The notes: generated by a model from the sequence alone, not told the origin. Counted from the first letter of the stretch, positions 1 through 6,875 are shown. The stretch: 10,112 nt of DNA from Spirochaetales bacterium (GCA_013043995.1 JABEVL010000153.1:1-10112); one strand, 5' to 3'. A program made the numbers and translations.

Positions 1-507
1 CATGACGACCTTGTCCCCTTTTTTTTCAAAATAAACCCCGTTCATAAAAAACCTTGTTTCATCGTCAGAAACCGAAAAAATTGTCTGGTTGATCATTTCA
101 AGAACGTCGGCTTGAGGAAGTTCAAACCAATCAAGGTCCTCTGGAACGTTAGGTTCAGGAAACTTGTCGCTGGAAATGCTTTTCAACTGAAAGTCGATCG
201 TCGTTCCAACGGGTTTGATATAAAGTTTACCGTTTTTTAGTTCAAATTCGATTTCCCGATCCGGTAAAGAACGAAGAACTCCAAGAAGCTTTTCGCAAAA
301 AATCGTCGTTACCCCGTCTTCGGCGATACGTGCAGGGAGTTTCGTCTCAAAGGTAACTTTTGAATCCGTAGCTTTGATCGTCAAAAAACCATCTTTTGCG
401 TCCAGAAGGACGTTGCTCAGAATCGACATGGCATTTTTTACCGAAATGATTTCTTGAGCGATGGATATTTCCTTAAGGAGGGTGTTCCTTTCTAAGGTGA
501 ATTTCAT
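1..507 (-). CDS. dnaN: DNA polymerase III sliding clamp (beta subunit), N-terminal part
   Basis: Partial gene: 169 codons are present, running off the left edge in frame. The complete family protein has about 365-375 residues. The product is the ring-shaped clamp that tethers DNA polymerase III to DNA. Reading the minus strand from 507 gives MKFTLERNTLLKEISIAQEI and then KNAMSILSNVLL, typical of clamp domain I. A segment reading FSVSDDETRFFMNGVYFE near the edge is the usual start of domain II. The ATG at 507-505 is preceded by a strong Shine-Dalgarno sequence (AAGGAG on the minus strand, plus-strand 515-520) at 7-nt spacing, which fixes the start. It lies downstream of dnaA in the same direction, the classic dnaA-dnaN pair, with the origin unwinding element between them. 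No clear dnaN promoter was found, so co-transcription with dnaA is likely. Identification is by sequence recall, with no search. Confidence 0.95.
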   Translation of the reverse strand, partial: MKFTLERNTLLKEISIAQEIISVKNAMSILSNVLLDAKDGFLTIKATDSKVTFETKLPARIAEDGVTTIFCEKLLGVLRSLPDREIEFELKNGKLYIKPVGTTIDFQLKSISSDKFPEPNVPEDLDWFELPQADVLEMINQTIFSVSDDETRFFMNGVYFEKKGDKVVM

Positions 508-514
508 TTTTAGA

Positions 515-520
515 CTCCTT
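515..520 (-). promoter_or_regulatory. Shine-Dalgarno sequence of dnaN
   Basis: AAGGAG on the minus strand lies 7 nt before the dnaN ATG. It decides the dnaN start codon and contrasts with gyrB and parA in this window, which have no such site. Confidence 0.85.
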
Positions 521-537
521 CTTCTATTTCTTATAAC

Positions 538-558
538 AAGTAGTAGTATTAGTAGTAG
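538..558 (+). promoter_or_regulatory. DnaA-trio tract (origin unwinding element)
   Basis: Read 3' to 5' along the plus strand from base 558 down to 538, the sequence splits in register into seven triplets: GAT, GAT, GAT, TAT, GAT, GAT, GAA. Five match the DnaA-trio consensus (3'-GAT-5') exactly, and all seven have the central A. In the trio model a DnaA filament engages this single strand after loading from the adjacent box. The tract starts 13 nt from a perfect DnaA box and runs towards AT-rich DNA before dnaN. The triplets and spacing are directly visible. The role is inferred from the model established in B. subtilis. Confidence 0.8.
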
Positions 559-570
559 GCTCGGTGAATT

Positions 571-579
571 TGTGGATAA
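571..579 (-). promoter_or_regulatory. DnaA box (perfect consensus) beside the trio tract
   Basis: The plus strand reads TGTGGATAA, so the minus strand carries the consensus DnaA box TTATCCACA. It points towards the trio tract, which begins 13 nt beyond it. It is the only perfect box in the dnaA-dnaN gap and the best candidate for loading DnaA onto the trio strand. Confidence 0.85.
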
Positions 580-728
580 CGGAACATCTTCTTTCTTTGA
601 ACAAAGTTAAAGACGACAAAGGTTGTGGGTTTCTTTCCCCCTTTTTTCCACATTTCCCCGGGTCAACGGTTTTATACAGAAATTTCCACAAGAATATAAC
701 AGAAACCCCCCAGGCTTTTCTACCTCGT

Positions 729-2117
729 TCAAGAATTACTAGCTCTTTCTCGAACGATCCTTTGCAGGTTTTGGATGACAGCGTCAAAACTTGGTTCTGT
801 TTTAAGTTTATCAGCGATCTTTTGAACGGCGTGCATGACCGTTGTGTGATCGCGCCCGCCAAATTCTGTTCCAACCTCAGTGGTAGAAAACTCAGTCATT
901 TCTCGGATGATGTACATCGCCACCTGCCGCGGAAGGGTGATCGCTTGCGTTCTTTTTTTGCCCTTCAGGTCTTGAACGCTCAGTTTGTAGAACTCCGCCA
1001 CGACTTTTTGGACGAGGTCAATGGGGATGCTCTGCTGGACGGGACCCGCAAAAATATTCTTCAAAAGATTTTGAGCAATTTCTAAGGTCACTTCTGAGTT
1101 TATTATTTCAGCGTACGCAGTCACCTGATTCATCGCTGCTTGTAAATCGCGCACGTTCGTTGTGATTTTTCTTGCGATGATTTCAAGAACATCATCAGGG
1201 ATTTTGATGTTCTTCTGTTCTGCTTTTTTCTTGAGGATGACAAAACGGGTTTCCCAGGACGGAATTTGAAGATCGGCGTTGACACCCAAGGTGAGGCGGC
1301 TTAAAAGCCGGCCTGCAAAATCCTTGAGCTCTTGAGGAGGTCGATCGCAGGTAAAAACGAGTTGTTTCCGTGCCTGGTATAAAGCGTTAAAGGTATTAAA
1401 TAATTCTTCTTGCGTTTCTTTTTTATTTTCTAGGTCGTGGATGTCGTCCAAAAGAAGGGCGTCCACGTTGCGATACTTGTTTTTGAACTGGCTTTGCGTT
1501 TTGTTTTGAATCGAGGCAAAAAATTCCATCATAAAACTCTCGGATGGGATGTAAATGATGTTGGCCTTGGGGTTGTTGACGTAGATGGCATTTCCAATGG
1601 CTTGCATAAGGTGAGTTTTTCCCAGACCGACACCGCCGTAAAGCATCAGCGGGTTATAATTAAGTCCGGGATCTTTAGAAATCGCCAAGGCGCAGTTATA
1701 GGCGAATTCGTTGTTGCCACCGACGATGAAATTGGAAAAGGTGTAGTCAGGATTTAGAAGAACATGGTTTTTTTTGGGAGTGGCCTTAATGTCGCTGGAG
1801 TTTTGAGCCGGCTTTTGGACTTCTTTTTCAGTAAGGGGTTCGTTTTCTTTTTTTGTTTCGGTCCGCGTTTCTTTGGGCCGAACCTTAAAGTTGATGTCGA
1901 TATCGTGCCCGGTAAGCTCTTTGAGCGTAGATTTAATCTGGGCCTCGAATTTGACCTTGAGCCGATCACGGAAAAAAGTAGAAGGAACGTATACCGTCAA
2001 ATTGTTTTCCGTGCCGTAATCGACAGTAAGTTCGGAAAAGTAGAGCTGAAATTCCGAGGCGTCAGTAGATGATTTTATCAGGGAAAGGGTTTCATTCCAG
2101 AATTCTGTCAGATGCAT
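729..2117 (-). CDS. dnaA: Chromosomal replication initiator protein DnaA
   Basis: This 462-residue AAA+ initiator binds DnaA boxes and melts the origin; the length is normal for the family. An N-terminal helical domain (about 1-75) is followed by a polar linker rich in Lys, Glu and Thr (about 80-118) and the AAA+ domain. That domain has Walker A GGVGLGKTH at 161-169 (K167), Walker B LLLDDIHDL at 221-229 (D224, D225), sensor 1 TCDRP at 256-260, box VII arginines R270 and R274, and sensor 2 R323. The C-terminal domain carries the DnaA-box-reading signature GGRDHTTVMHA at 420-430. The ATG at 2117 is preceded by GAGG at 5-nt spacing. Oddities: box VII reads GRLLSRLTLG where many homologues have an RSRF-type sequence, and HDL follows the Walker B aspartates where an aromatic is common. 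Perfect DnaA boxes lie just upstream, which suggests autoregulation. Confidence 0.98.
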   Translation of the reverse strand: MHLTEFWNETLSLIKSSTDASEFQLYFSELTVDYGTENNLTVYVPSTFFRDRLKVKFEAQIKSTLKELTGHDIDINFKVRPKETRTETKKENEPLTEKEVQKPAQNSSDIKATPKKNHVLLNPDYTFSNFIVGGNNEFAYNCALAISKDPGLNYNPLMLYGGVGLGKTHLMQAIGNAIYVNNPKANIIYIPSESFMMEFFASIQNKTQSQFKNKYRNVDALLLDDIHDLENKKETQEELFNTFNALYQARKQLVFTCDRPPQELKDFAGRLLSRLTLGVNADLQIPSWETRFVILKKKAEQKNIKIPDDVLEIIARKITTNVRDLQAAMNQVTAYAEIINSEVTLEIAQNLLKNIFAGPVQQSIPIDLVQKVVAEFYKLSVQDLKGKKRTQAITLPRQVAMYIIREMTEFSTTEVGTEFGGRDHTTVMHAVQKIADKLKTEPSFDAVIQNLQRIVRERASNS

Positions 2118-2122
2118 TCTTG

Positions 2123-2126
2123 CCTC
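2123..2126 (-). promoter_or_regulatory. Ribosome binding site of dnaA
   Basis: GAGG on the minus strand lies 5 nt before the dnaA ATG. It is short but well placed, and supports ATG 2117-2115 as the start. Confidence 0.6.
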
Positions 2127-2143
2127 GGAGAGATTTTAACAGG

Positions 2144-2152
2144 TTATCCACA
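2144..2152 (+). promoter_or_regulatory. DnaA box upstream of dnaA
   Basis: Perfect TTATCCACA, 27 bp upstream of the dnaA start codon and 5 bp from a minus-strand TAAAAT (2133-2138) that could serve as a -10 element. DnaA bound here could repress its own gene, as known for dnaA in other bacteria; that role is inferred. Confidence 0.8.
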
Positions 2153-2227
2153 GATGGGGTAGCCGGAATCGTAACGCAGAGCGAAGATAATTGCAAATAA
2201 ATCCTTAACAGAAATTCCCTATTTCTC

Positions 2228-2292
2228 GAAAATTATGTTTGTAAAGTGTTATATAGTATAGAAATATTTATCTAAGAAAATCAATGTTTAAA
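2228..2292. other. AT-rich patch between dnaA and gyrB
   Basis: About 65 bp composed almost entirely of A and T, flanked by more mixed sequence. It could be a secondary easily melted site, or simply the AT-rich upstream DNA of the dnaA promoter that overlaps it. Neither adjoining DnaA box has a trio tract leading into it, so a primary unwinding role is less likely than for the dnaA-dnaN gap. Confidence 0.45.
2255..2284 (-). promoter_or_regulatory. Candidate sigma-70-type promoter for dnaA
   Basis: On the minus strand, TTGATT (plus 2279-2284, four of six -35 consensus bases) is followed after 18 bp by TATACT (plus 2255-2260, five of six -10 bases). A transcript would start near 2248 and give a leader of roughly 130 nt before dnaA, crossing the DnaA box at 2144-2152. 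The surrounding AT-richness makes chance matches common, so this is tentative. A second minus-strand -10-like hexamer, TAAAAT at 2133-2138, lacks a convincing -35. Confidence 0.35.
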
Positions 2293-2366
2293 TTCCAGGG
2301 CCAAGACGTTAAAATTGGGAGGATCTTCCGGGCCTTTTCAACAGAAAACGAGGGTCCTTGCAGAAT

Positions 2367-2375
2367 TTATCCACA
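2367..2375 (+). promoter_or_regulatory. DnaA box upstream of gyrB
   Basis: Perfect TTATCCACA, in the same orientation as the box at 2144-2152 and 52 bp upstream of the gyrB -35 hexamer. It probably belongs to the origin array; it might also influence gyrB expression, which cannot be judged from sequence. Confidence 0.8.
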
Positions 2376-2427
2376 GATTATGCACCGACAGATGCTTTGT
2401 ATATTATAAGAGGAACACTCGCCAATC

Positions 2428-2456
2428 TTTACTTTTTCTTCTCAACCCCCTATAAT
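2428..2456 (+). promoter_or_regulatory. gyrB promoter giving a near-leaderless transcript
   Basis: TTTACT (2428-2433, four of six -35 bases), a 17-bp spacer and a perfect TATAAT (2451-2456). Transcription would start about 7 bp after the -10, near 2463, only about 4 nt before the gyrB ATG at 2467. No Shine-Dalgarno sequence precedes that ATG; the bases between are CCCCGAACTT. The promoter elements are visible; the leaderless nature is inferred. Confidence 0.65.
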
Positions 2457-2466
2457 CCCCGAACTT

Positions 2467-4377
2467 ATGAACGAAAATTATTCCGCTGATCAGATCCAAA
2501 TCCTACGGGGTTTGGAAGCTGTCCGTATGCGTCCAGGGATGTACATCGGCTCGACTGGGCCGGACGGACTCCATCACCTGGTCTACGAAGTTGTTGACAA
2601 CAGTATTGACGAAGCCCTTGCAGGTTTCTGTACCGAGGTTCTGGTCACGATTGAAGAAGGTGACGTGATTCGGGTCGAAGACAACGGCCGGGGTATTCCT
2701 GTCGACATCCACCACGAAGAGGGAGTCAGTGCTCTTCAAATTGTTATGACCCAGCTGCACGCAGGTGGAAAGTTTGATAAAAACTCCTACAAAGTATCGG
2801 GCGGGCTTCATGGTGTGGGCGTTTCGGTTGTCAACGCGCTTTCGGTTTGGTTGGAAGTCGTCGTTCAACGCGATGGTCACGTTTGGTTTCAAAAATACAA
2901 GGCAGGTGATCCTGTTGCTCCTGTTGCCCAGGTCGGTGATTCTGTTAAACGTGGCACGACGGTAAAATTCAAAGCCGACCCCGAAATCTTTAAGGAAACA
3001 ACCTCGTACAATTACGATGTTTTGGCCAAACGCCTTCGTGAGTTGGCCTTTCTGAACAAGGGAGTCAAAATTGTTCTTACGGACGCAAGGGAGCTTCCCG
3101 AAAGGACGCAGGAGTTTTTCTTTGAAGGCGGGGTGAAATCTTTCGTTGAATACCTCAACACCAATAAAAACAAACTCCATGATGAAGTGATCTATTTTGA
3201 AAAAGAGAAAGACGATGTTGTTGTCGAGGTTGCCGTCGAATGGAACGACACTTACCTGGAAAATATCTACTGCTTCGCCAACAACATCAACACGCGAGAC
3301 GGTGGGACGCACCTGATTGGTTTTAAATCGGCCTTGACGCGAACAATTAACGTTTTTCTGAGCAATTCTAAATATTCAAAGAAATTACCCGAACCCCTTT
3401 CCGGCGAGGATACCCGTGAAGGTTTGACGGCCGTGATCTCCGTCAAAGTTCCCAACCCTCAGTTTGAGGGTCAAACCAAGGGAAAATTGGGCAACTCTGA
3501 AGTCAAGGGTATCGTTGAGTCGGTTGTCAACGAAGAATTGCAAGACTACCTGGAAAAACACCCCCGCGAAACCGAAAAAATTCTTGAAAAATGCGTACTT
3601 GCCGCAAACGCCCGTGTTGCCGCCCGCAAAGCGCGTGAGAACGCAAGACGCAAGAACCCCTTCGAGTCCAACGGACTTCCCGGTAAGTTGGCCGATTGTG
3701 CGGAAAGGGATCCCGCCAAGTGCGAGGTTTACATCGTCGAGGGCGACTCGGCAGGCGGCTCCGCCAAGATGGGCCGCGACCGTAATTTTCAGGCGATTTT
3801 GCCGCTTTGGGGCAAGATGCTGAACGTGGAAAAAACCCGGGAAGACAAGGTCTTGACCAACGAAAAGCTCTTGCCCGTCATTCAAACGCTGGGAACCGGA
3901 GCCGGTGAAGTGTTTGACGTCAGCCGGTTGCGTTACCATAAGGTGATCATCATGGCGGATGCCGACGTCGACGGCTCCCATATCCGAACTCTTCTTCTGA
4001 CATTCTTTTTTCGCTATATGCGTGAACTGCTCGAAAAAGGCTACGTTTACATCGCCATGCCGCCCTTGTACAAGGTGGCTCAAGGGAAGCAGGTCCGTTA
4101 CGCGTACGACAACGCCGAACGGGACCGGATTTTAGCCGAAATGAACATTTCAGCTGAAAAAGCCAACATCCAGCGCTACAAGGGCTTGGGCGAAATGAAC
4201 CCCGAGCAACTTTGGGAAACCACCATGAATCCCGAAACGCGCAACATCATTCAGGTTCATCTTGAAGACTACGTTGGGGCCGACCAGATCTTTACAACCC
4301 TGATGGGTGATCTTGTTCCCCCACGGCGCCAGTTTATCGAAGATAACGCTTTGTTTGTTTCAAATCTCGACATCTGA
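2467..4377 (+). CDS. gyrB: DNA gyrase subunit B
   Basis: This is the ATPase subunit of the type IIA topoisomerase that introduces negative supercoils. Its 636 residues match the short form of GyrB that lacks the insertion of the E. coli protein. The GHKL ATPase domain shows YEVVDNSIDEA with E41 and N45, EDNGRGIP at 71-78, GGLHGVGVSVVNALS at 112-126, and the transducer QTK loop at 336-338 (Q336, K338). The TOPRIM metal site is complete: E425 in VEGDSAGGS and D498, D500, D502 in MADADVDGSH. A C-terminal YKGLGEMNPEQLW motif follows. The start matches the family N-terminus (QIQILRGLEAVRMRPGMYIG). There is no ribosome-binding site, and a promoter -10 lies 10 nt before the ATG, so translation is probably leaderless. 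gyrA follows after 12 bp, so the two subunits are co-transcribed. Confidence 0.98.
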   Translation: MNENYSADQIQILRGLEAVRMRPGMYIGSTGPDGLHHLVYEVVDNSIDEALAGFCTEVLVTIEEGDVIRVEDNGRGIPVDIHHEEGVSALQIVMTQLHAGGKFDKNSYKVSGGLHGVGVSVVNALSVWLEVVVQRDGHVWFQKYKAGDPVAPVAQVGDSVKRGTTVKFKADPEIFKETTSYNYDVLAKRLRELAFLNKGVKIVLTDARELPERTQEFFFEGGVKSFVEYLNTNKNKLHDEVIYFEKEKDDVVVEVAVEWNDTYLENIYCFANNINTRDGGTHLIGFKSALTRTINVFLSNSKYSKKLPEPLSGEDTREGLTAVISVKVPNPQFEGQTKGKLGNSEVKGIVESVVNEELQDYLEKHPRETEKILEKCVLAANARVAARKARENARRKNPFESNGLPGKLADCAERDPAKCEVYIVEGDSAGGSAKMGRDRNFQAILPLWGKMLNVEKTREDKVLTNEKLLPVIQTLGTGAGEVFDVSRLRYHKVIIMADADVDGSHIRTLLLTFFFRYMRELLEKGYVYIAMPPLYKVAQGKQVRYAYDNAERDRILAEMNISAEKANIQRYKGLGEMNPEQLWETTMNPETRNIIQVHLEDYVGADQIFTTLMGDLVPPRRQFIEDNALFVSNLDI

Positions 4378-4384
4378 TAGGAGA
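4378..4384 (+). promoter_or_regulatory. Shine-Dalgarno sequence of gyrA
   Basis: TAGGAGA begins right after the gyrB TGA stop codon and sits 5 nt before the gyrA GTG. It supports the GTG as the start codon and allows efficient coupling within the gyrB-gyrA operon. Confidence 0.85.
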
Positions 4385-4389
4385 CAACC

Positions 4390-6858
4390 GTGTCTGACCT
4401 CCCTGGAAAAGTTATCCCCGTCAACATTGAAGACGAGGTAAAAACCTCATACCTGAATTATGCCATGTCGGTTATCGTTTCGCGGGCTCTGCCCGACGTT
4501 CGGGACGGGCTCAAGCCGGTACACCGACGGATCTTATTTGCCATGCACGAAATGGGGCTGAGGGCCGACCGTTCGTACAAAAAAGCCGGCCGAATTGTCG
4601 GAGACGTCCTGGGGAAGTACCATCCCCACGGTGACCAATCCATCTACGATGCCTTGGTGCGTTTGGCTCAAGAGTTCAGCATGCGTTATCCCGTCGTTCA
4701 CGGGCAAGGAAATTTCGGTTCTGTTGACGGCGATCCTCCGGCCGCCATGAGGTACACCGAAGCAAAAATGCACAGGATTGCTGAAGAAATCCTGAGGGAT
4801 ATTGAAAAAAACACGGTTGACTTCGGACCTAACTACGACGACTCCCTCGAAGAGCCTCTGGTCATGCCCACAGCTTTTCCCTACCTCCTGGCCAACGGAT
4901 CAAGCGGGATTGCGGTTGGAATGGCAACCAACATGGCTCCCCACAACCTGCGCGAAATTTGTGCGGCACTTGTCGCCTTGATCGATAACCCGGACGCAAC
5001 GATTGAAGAACTCATGCAGCACATCAAGGGACCCGACTTTCCGACCGCTGCTATTATCTATGGGCGTTCAGGGATTTATTCTGCCTTTAAAACAGGGCGC
5101 GGGCAAGTATTGGTGCGTTCACGTTACGATATTGAAGAGTCGCGCACGGGAAAGCAGTCCATAATTGTTACCGAGCTTCCCTATCAGGTGAACAAGGCCC
5201 AGCTGATCGAGCACATCGCCGACTTGGTGCGGGATAAAAAGCTGGAAGGGATCTCAGACCTGAGAGATGAGTCGGACCGTCGCGGTATCCGGATGGTCAT
5301 TGAAATCAAGAAGGGCTTTGACCCCCAGGTGATTTTAAACTTCTTGTTTAGCCATACAAACCTCCAGCAAACGTTTAACGTGAACAACCTTGCCCTTGTT
5401 CATGGGCGTCCCGAAGTTTTGGACCTGAAAAAAATTCTTTCAGCTTTTATCGAACACCGAAAAGAGGTGATCGTTCGCCGGACCCGCTTCGATCTGGACG
5501 CTGCTGAAAAACGGGCCCACATCCTTTTGGGTCTCAAAATAGCGCTCGACAATATCGACGAAGTCATTCGTATTATCAAAGAATCATCAAGCGTTCAGGA
5601 TGCAAAAGATCGGTTGATGGTCCGGTTCGAGTTCAGCGAAGTTCAGGCCCAGGCGATTTTGGACATGCGGCTCCAGAAATTGACCAGTTTGGAAACTCAA
5701 AAGATCATTGATGAGCTGACAGAGGTGATGGCCCTCATTGAGTACTTAAAAGATCTTTTGGCCCACGATGAAAAGATCATGGGGGTGATCCAGGACGAAA
5801 CAAGGACAATTTCCCAAAAATACGGCGACGACCGGCGAACAGAAATCATTGACGTTGAACTCGAGTCTGTTGACCTTGAAGACCTAATCCAAGAAGAAGA
5901 CATGGTGGTCGTCTTGTCGACCGAAGGCTACCTTAAGAGGGTTCCTCTATCCGCCTACCGTTCCCAGGGCCGAGGCGGAAAAGGTTCCAACTCCGCCAAT
6001 CTTAAAGAAGAAGACATCGTCCAGGACATCGTGGTCGCCAGCACACACGCCTATATTCTGATTATTTCTTCCCTTGGGAACGCCTATTGGGTTAAAACCT
6101 ACCAGTTCCCGGAAGGCTCAAGGACGAGCCGGGGTAAACATATTCGGGCCCTGTTGCAGATGGAGGAAGGTGAGACCATCAAGGCAATTGTTCCTCTTGA
6201 AAAGTTTCAGGAGGACCGGTTCATTGTCATGGCGACACGCCGGGGCCAAGTCATCCGCATTAGCACCTGGGAGTTTCGTAATGCTAAGATGAAAGGGATT
6301 AACGGGGTAACTTTGAAAGAGGGCGACTCCTTGGTTTCAGCGACACTGACGAACGGTTCGAACGATCTTATGGTGATTACAAAAAACGGCTATGGCCTGA
6401 GGTACTCTGAAAGCTTTGTTCGTGCCACTGGGCGTAACTCCCAGGGTGTCATCGGTATTAGCCTAAGGGAAGAGGACGACGAGGTTGTTTCCATCCTGGC
6501 CATTCGACCAGAAGAACAAGTGCTGATGATTTCTGCTCGCGGATTTGGAAAACGGCTTGACTTTTCCACCCTCAATCCGCATGGGCGGGGTACGATGGGC
6601 CAGATCGTCTACAAAGACAACGGTAAAACGGGAAAATTGATAGGTGCGATCTCTGTCAGTCCAGAGTTTGACGTTGTCTGCATTACTTCGTCAGGAAAAA
6701 CCTTGAAGTGCAACACCCAAGAAGTCTCCCAGCAGGGACGAACTTCCATGGGGGTTCGAATCCTCGACATTGATGAGTCTGATTCAGTAGTCGGTATCGC
6801 ACGAGCGCTGAAAGATAGCGAGGAAGGAGCTGGCGTCGAGAATGTTGTCAAAGAGTAA
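4390..6858 (+). CDS. gyrA: DNA gyrase subunit A
   Basis: This is the DNA-cutting and rejoining subunit of gyrase; it forms the A2B2 enzyme with the GyrB encoded just upstream. The 822-residue length is normal for GyrA. The winged-helix cleavage domain starts at about residue 20 (YLNYAMSVIVSRALPDVRDGL). The active-site tyrosine is Y122 in AAMRYTEAKM, preceded by R121. The quinolone-binding helix reads HPHGDQSIYDALVRLAQ, with Q83 where E. coli has Ser83 and D87 retained. A coiled-coil region at about 350-490 leads to the C-terminal beta-pinwheel, whose GyrA-box is QGRGGKG at 526-532. That box marks gyrase rather than topoisomerase IV. The start is GTG with a good ribosome-binding site. The tail is short and acidic. 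A parS site begins two bases after the stop codon. Confidence 0.97.
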   Translation: MSDLPGKVIPVNIEDEVKTSYLNYAMSVIVSRALPDVRDGLKPVHRRILFAMHEMGLRADRSYKKAGRIVGDVLGKYHPHGDQSIYDALVRLAQEFSMRYPVVHGQGNFGSVDGDPPAAMRYTEAKMHRIAEEILRDIEKNTVDFGPNYDDSLEEPLVMPTAFPYLLANGSSGIAVGMATNMAPHNLREICAALVALIDNPDATIEELMQHIKGPDFPTAAIIYGRSGIYSAFKTGRGQVLVRSRYDIEESRTGKQSIIVTELPYQVNKAQLIEHIADLVRDKKLEGISDLRDESDRRGIRMVIEIKKGFDPQVILNFLFSHTNLQQTFNVNNLALVHGRPEVLDLKKILSAFIEHRKEVIVRRTRFDLDAAEKRAHILLGLKIALDNIDEVIRIIKESSSVQDAKDRLMVRFEFSEVQAQAILDMRLQKLTSLETQKIIDELTEVMALIEYLKDLLAHDEKIMGVIQDETRTISQKYGDDRRTEIIDVELESVDLEDLIQEEDMVVVLSTEGYLKRVPLSAYRSQGRGGKGSNSANLKEEDIVQDIVVASTHAYILIISSLGNAYWVKTYQFPEGSRTSRGKHIRALLQMEEGETIKAIVPLEKFQEDRFIVMATRRGQVIRISTWEFRNAKMKGINGVTLKEGDSLVSATLTNGSNDLMVITKNGYGLRYSESFVRATGRNSQGVIGISLREEDDEVVSILAIRPEEQVLMISARGFGKRLDFSTLNPHGRGTMGQIVYKDNGKTGKLIGAISVSPEFDVVCITSSGKTLKCNTQEVSQQGRTSMGVRILDIDESDSVVGIARALKDSEEGAGVENVVKE

Positions 6859-6859
6859 A

Positions 6860-6875
6860 TGTTTCACGTGAAACA
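6860..6875. promoter_or_regulatory. parS: parS centromere-like site (ParB binding and loading site)
   Basis: TGTTTCACGTGAAACA is a perfect 16-bp palindrome identical to the chromosomal parS consensus established in B. subtilis and conserved across bacteria. It sits between gyrA and the adenosine deaminase gene, about 1.9 kb from parB and about 6 kb from the proposed unwinding site. ParB would load here as a CTP-dependent clamp and spread. This is the only copy I found in the window. Confidence 0.97.

Larger units (their letters stand above)
508..728. other. oriC: oriC core between dnaA and dnaN (unwinding region)
   Basis: This 221-bp gap between the dnaA stop and the dnaN start has the architecture of a bacterial origin unwinding region. 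Reading the minus strand from dnaA towards dnaN, it holds degenerate DnaA boxes, then a perfect box (TTATCCACA, plus-strand 571-579), a 13-nt spacer with a GC-rich part, a DnaA-trio tract (538-558), and an AT-rich stretch leading into the dnaN ribosome-binding site. The degenerate boxes lie on the plus strand: TTTTCCACA at 644-652 (one mismatch) and ATTTCCACA at 682-690 (two mismatches). The order box, GC spacer, trio is that described for Bacillus subtilis, where the unwinding site also sits between dnaA and dnaN. Function is inferred from this arrangement. No gene is supported within the gap. Confidence 0.8.
2118..2466. other. oriC: dnaA-gyrB divergent intergenic region (upstream part of a bipartite oriC)
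   Basis: This is a 349-bp gene-free interval between divergent dnaA and gyrB. It contains two perfect plus-strand DnaA boxes (2144-2152 and 2367-2375) and a strongly AT-rich patch at about 2228-2292. It also holds a candidate leftward dnaA promoter and the rightward gyrB promoter. No trio-like triplet tract follows either box. It therefore looks like the DnaA-binding and regulatory half of a bipartite origin, with unwinding more likely at 508-728. B. subtilis has a comparable layout, with box clusters on both sides of dnaA. The split of roles is inferred. Confidence 0.6.

Noticed and set aside
530..535. A TATAAG hexamer on the minus strand as a dnaN promoter.
   Set aside because: No acceptable -35 lies 16-18 bp upstream; the equivalent bases are inside the trio tract.
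590..601. A small inverted repeat (CTTTG-AA-CAAAG) in the dnaA-dnaN gap.
   Set aside because: A 5-bp stem with a 2-nt gap in AT-rich DNA is expected by chance and has no T-run.
524..874. A 116-codon minus-strand frame spanning the end of dnaA and the dnaA-dnaN gap.
   Set aside because: It overlaps the dnaA 3' end in another frame and contains the DnaA box and trio tract. It has no protein-like composition.
2400..2405. TATATT as an alternative gyrB -10 element.
   Set aside because: No -35 is present at suitable spacing, whereas the TATAAT at 2451 has one at 17 bp.
2284..2409. A 41-codon open frame in the dnaA-gyrB gap, starting at ATG 2284.
   Set aside because: It has no ribosome-binding site, no recognisable protein features, and runs through a perfect DnaA box. 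It looks like chance in origin DNA.
2503..3312. A 269-codon frame antisense to gyrB, and a similar 232-codon frame at 3385-4083.
   Set aside because: These are shadow frames produced by the codon pattern of gyrB; they lack ribosome-binding sites and recognisable motifs.
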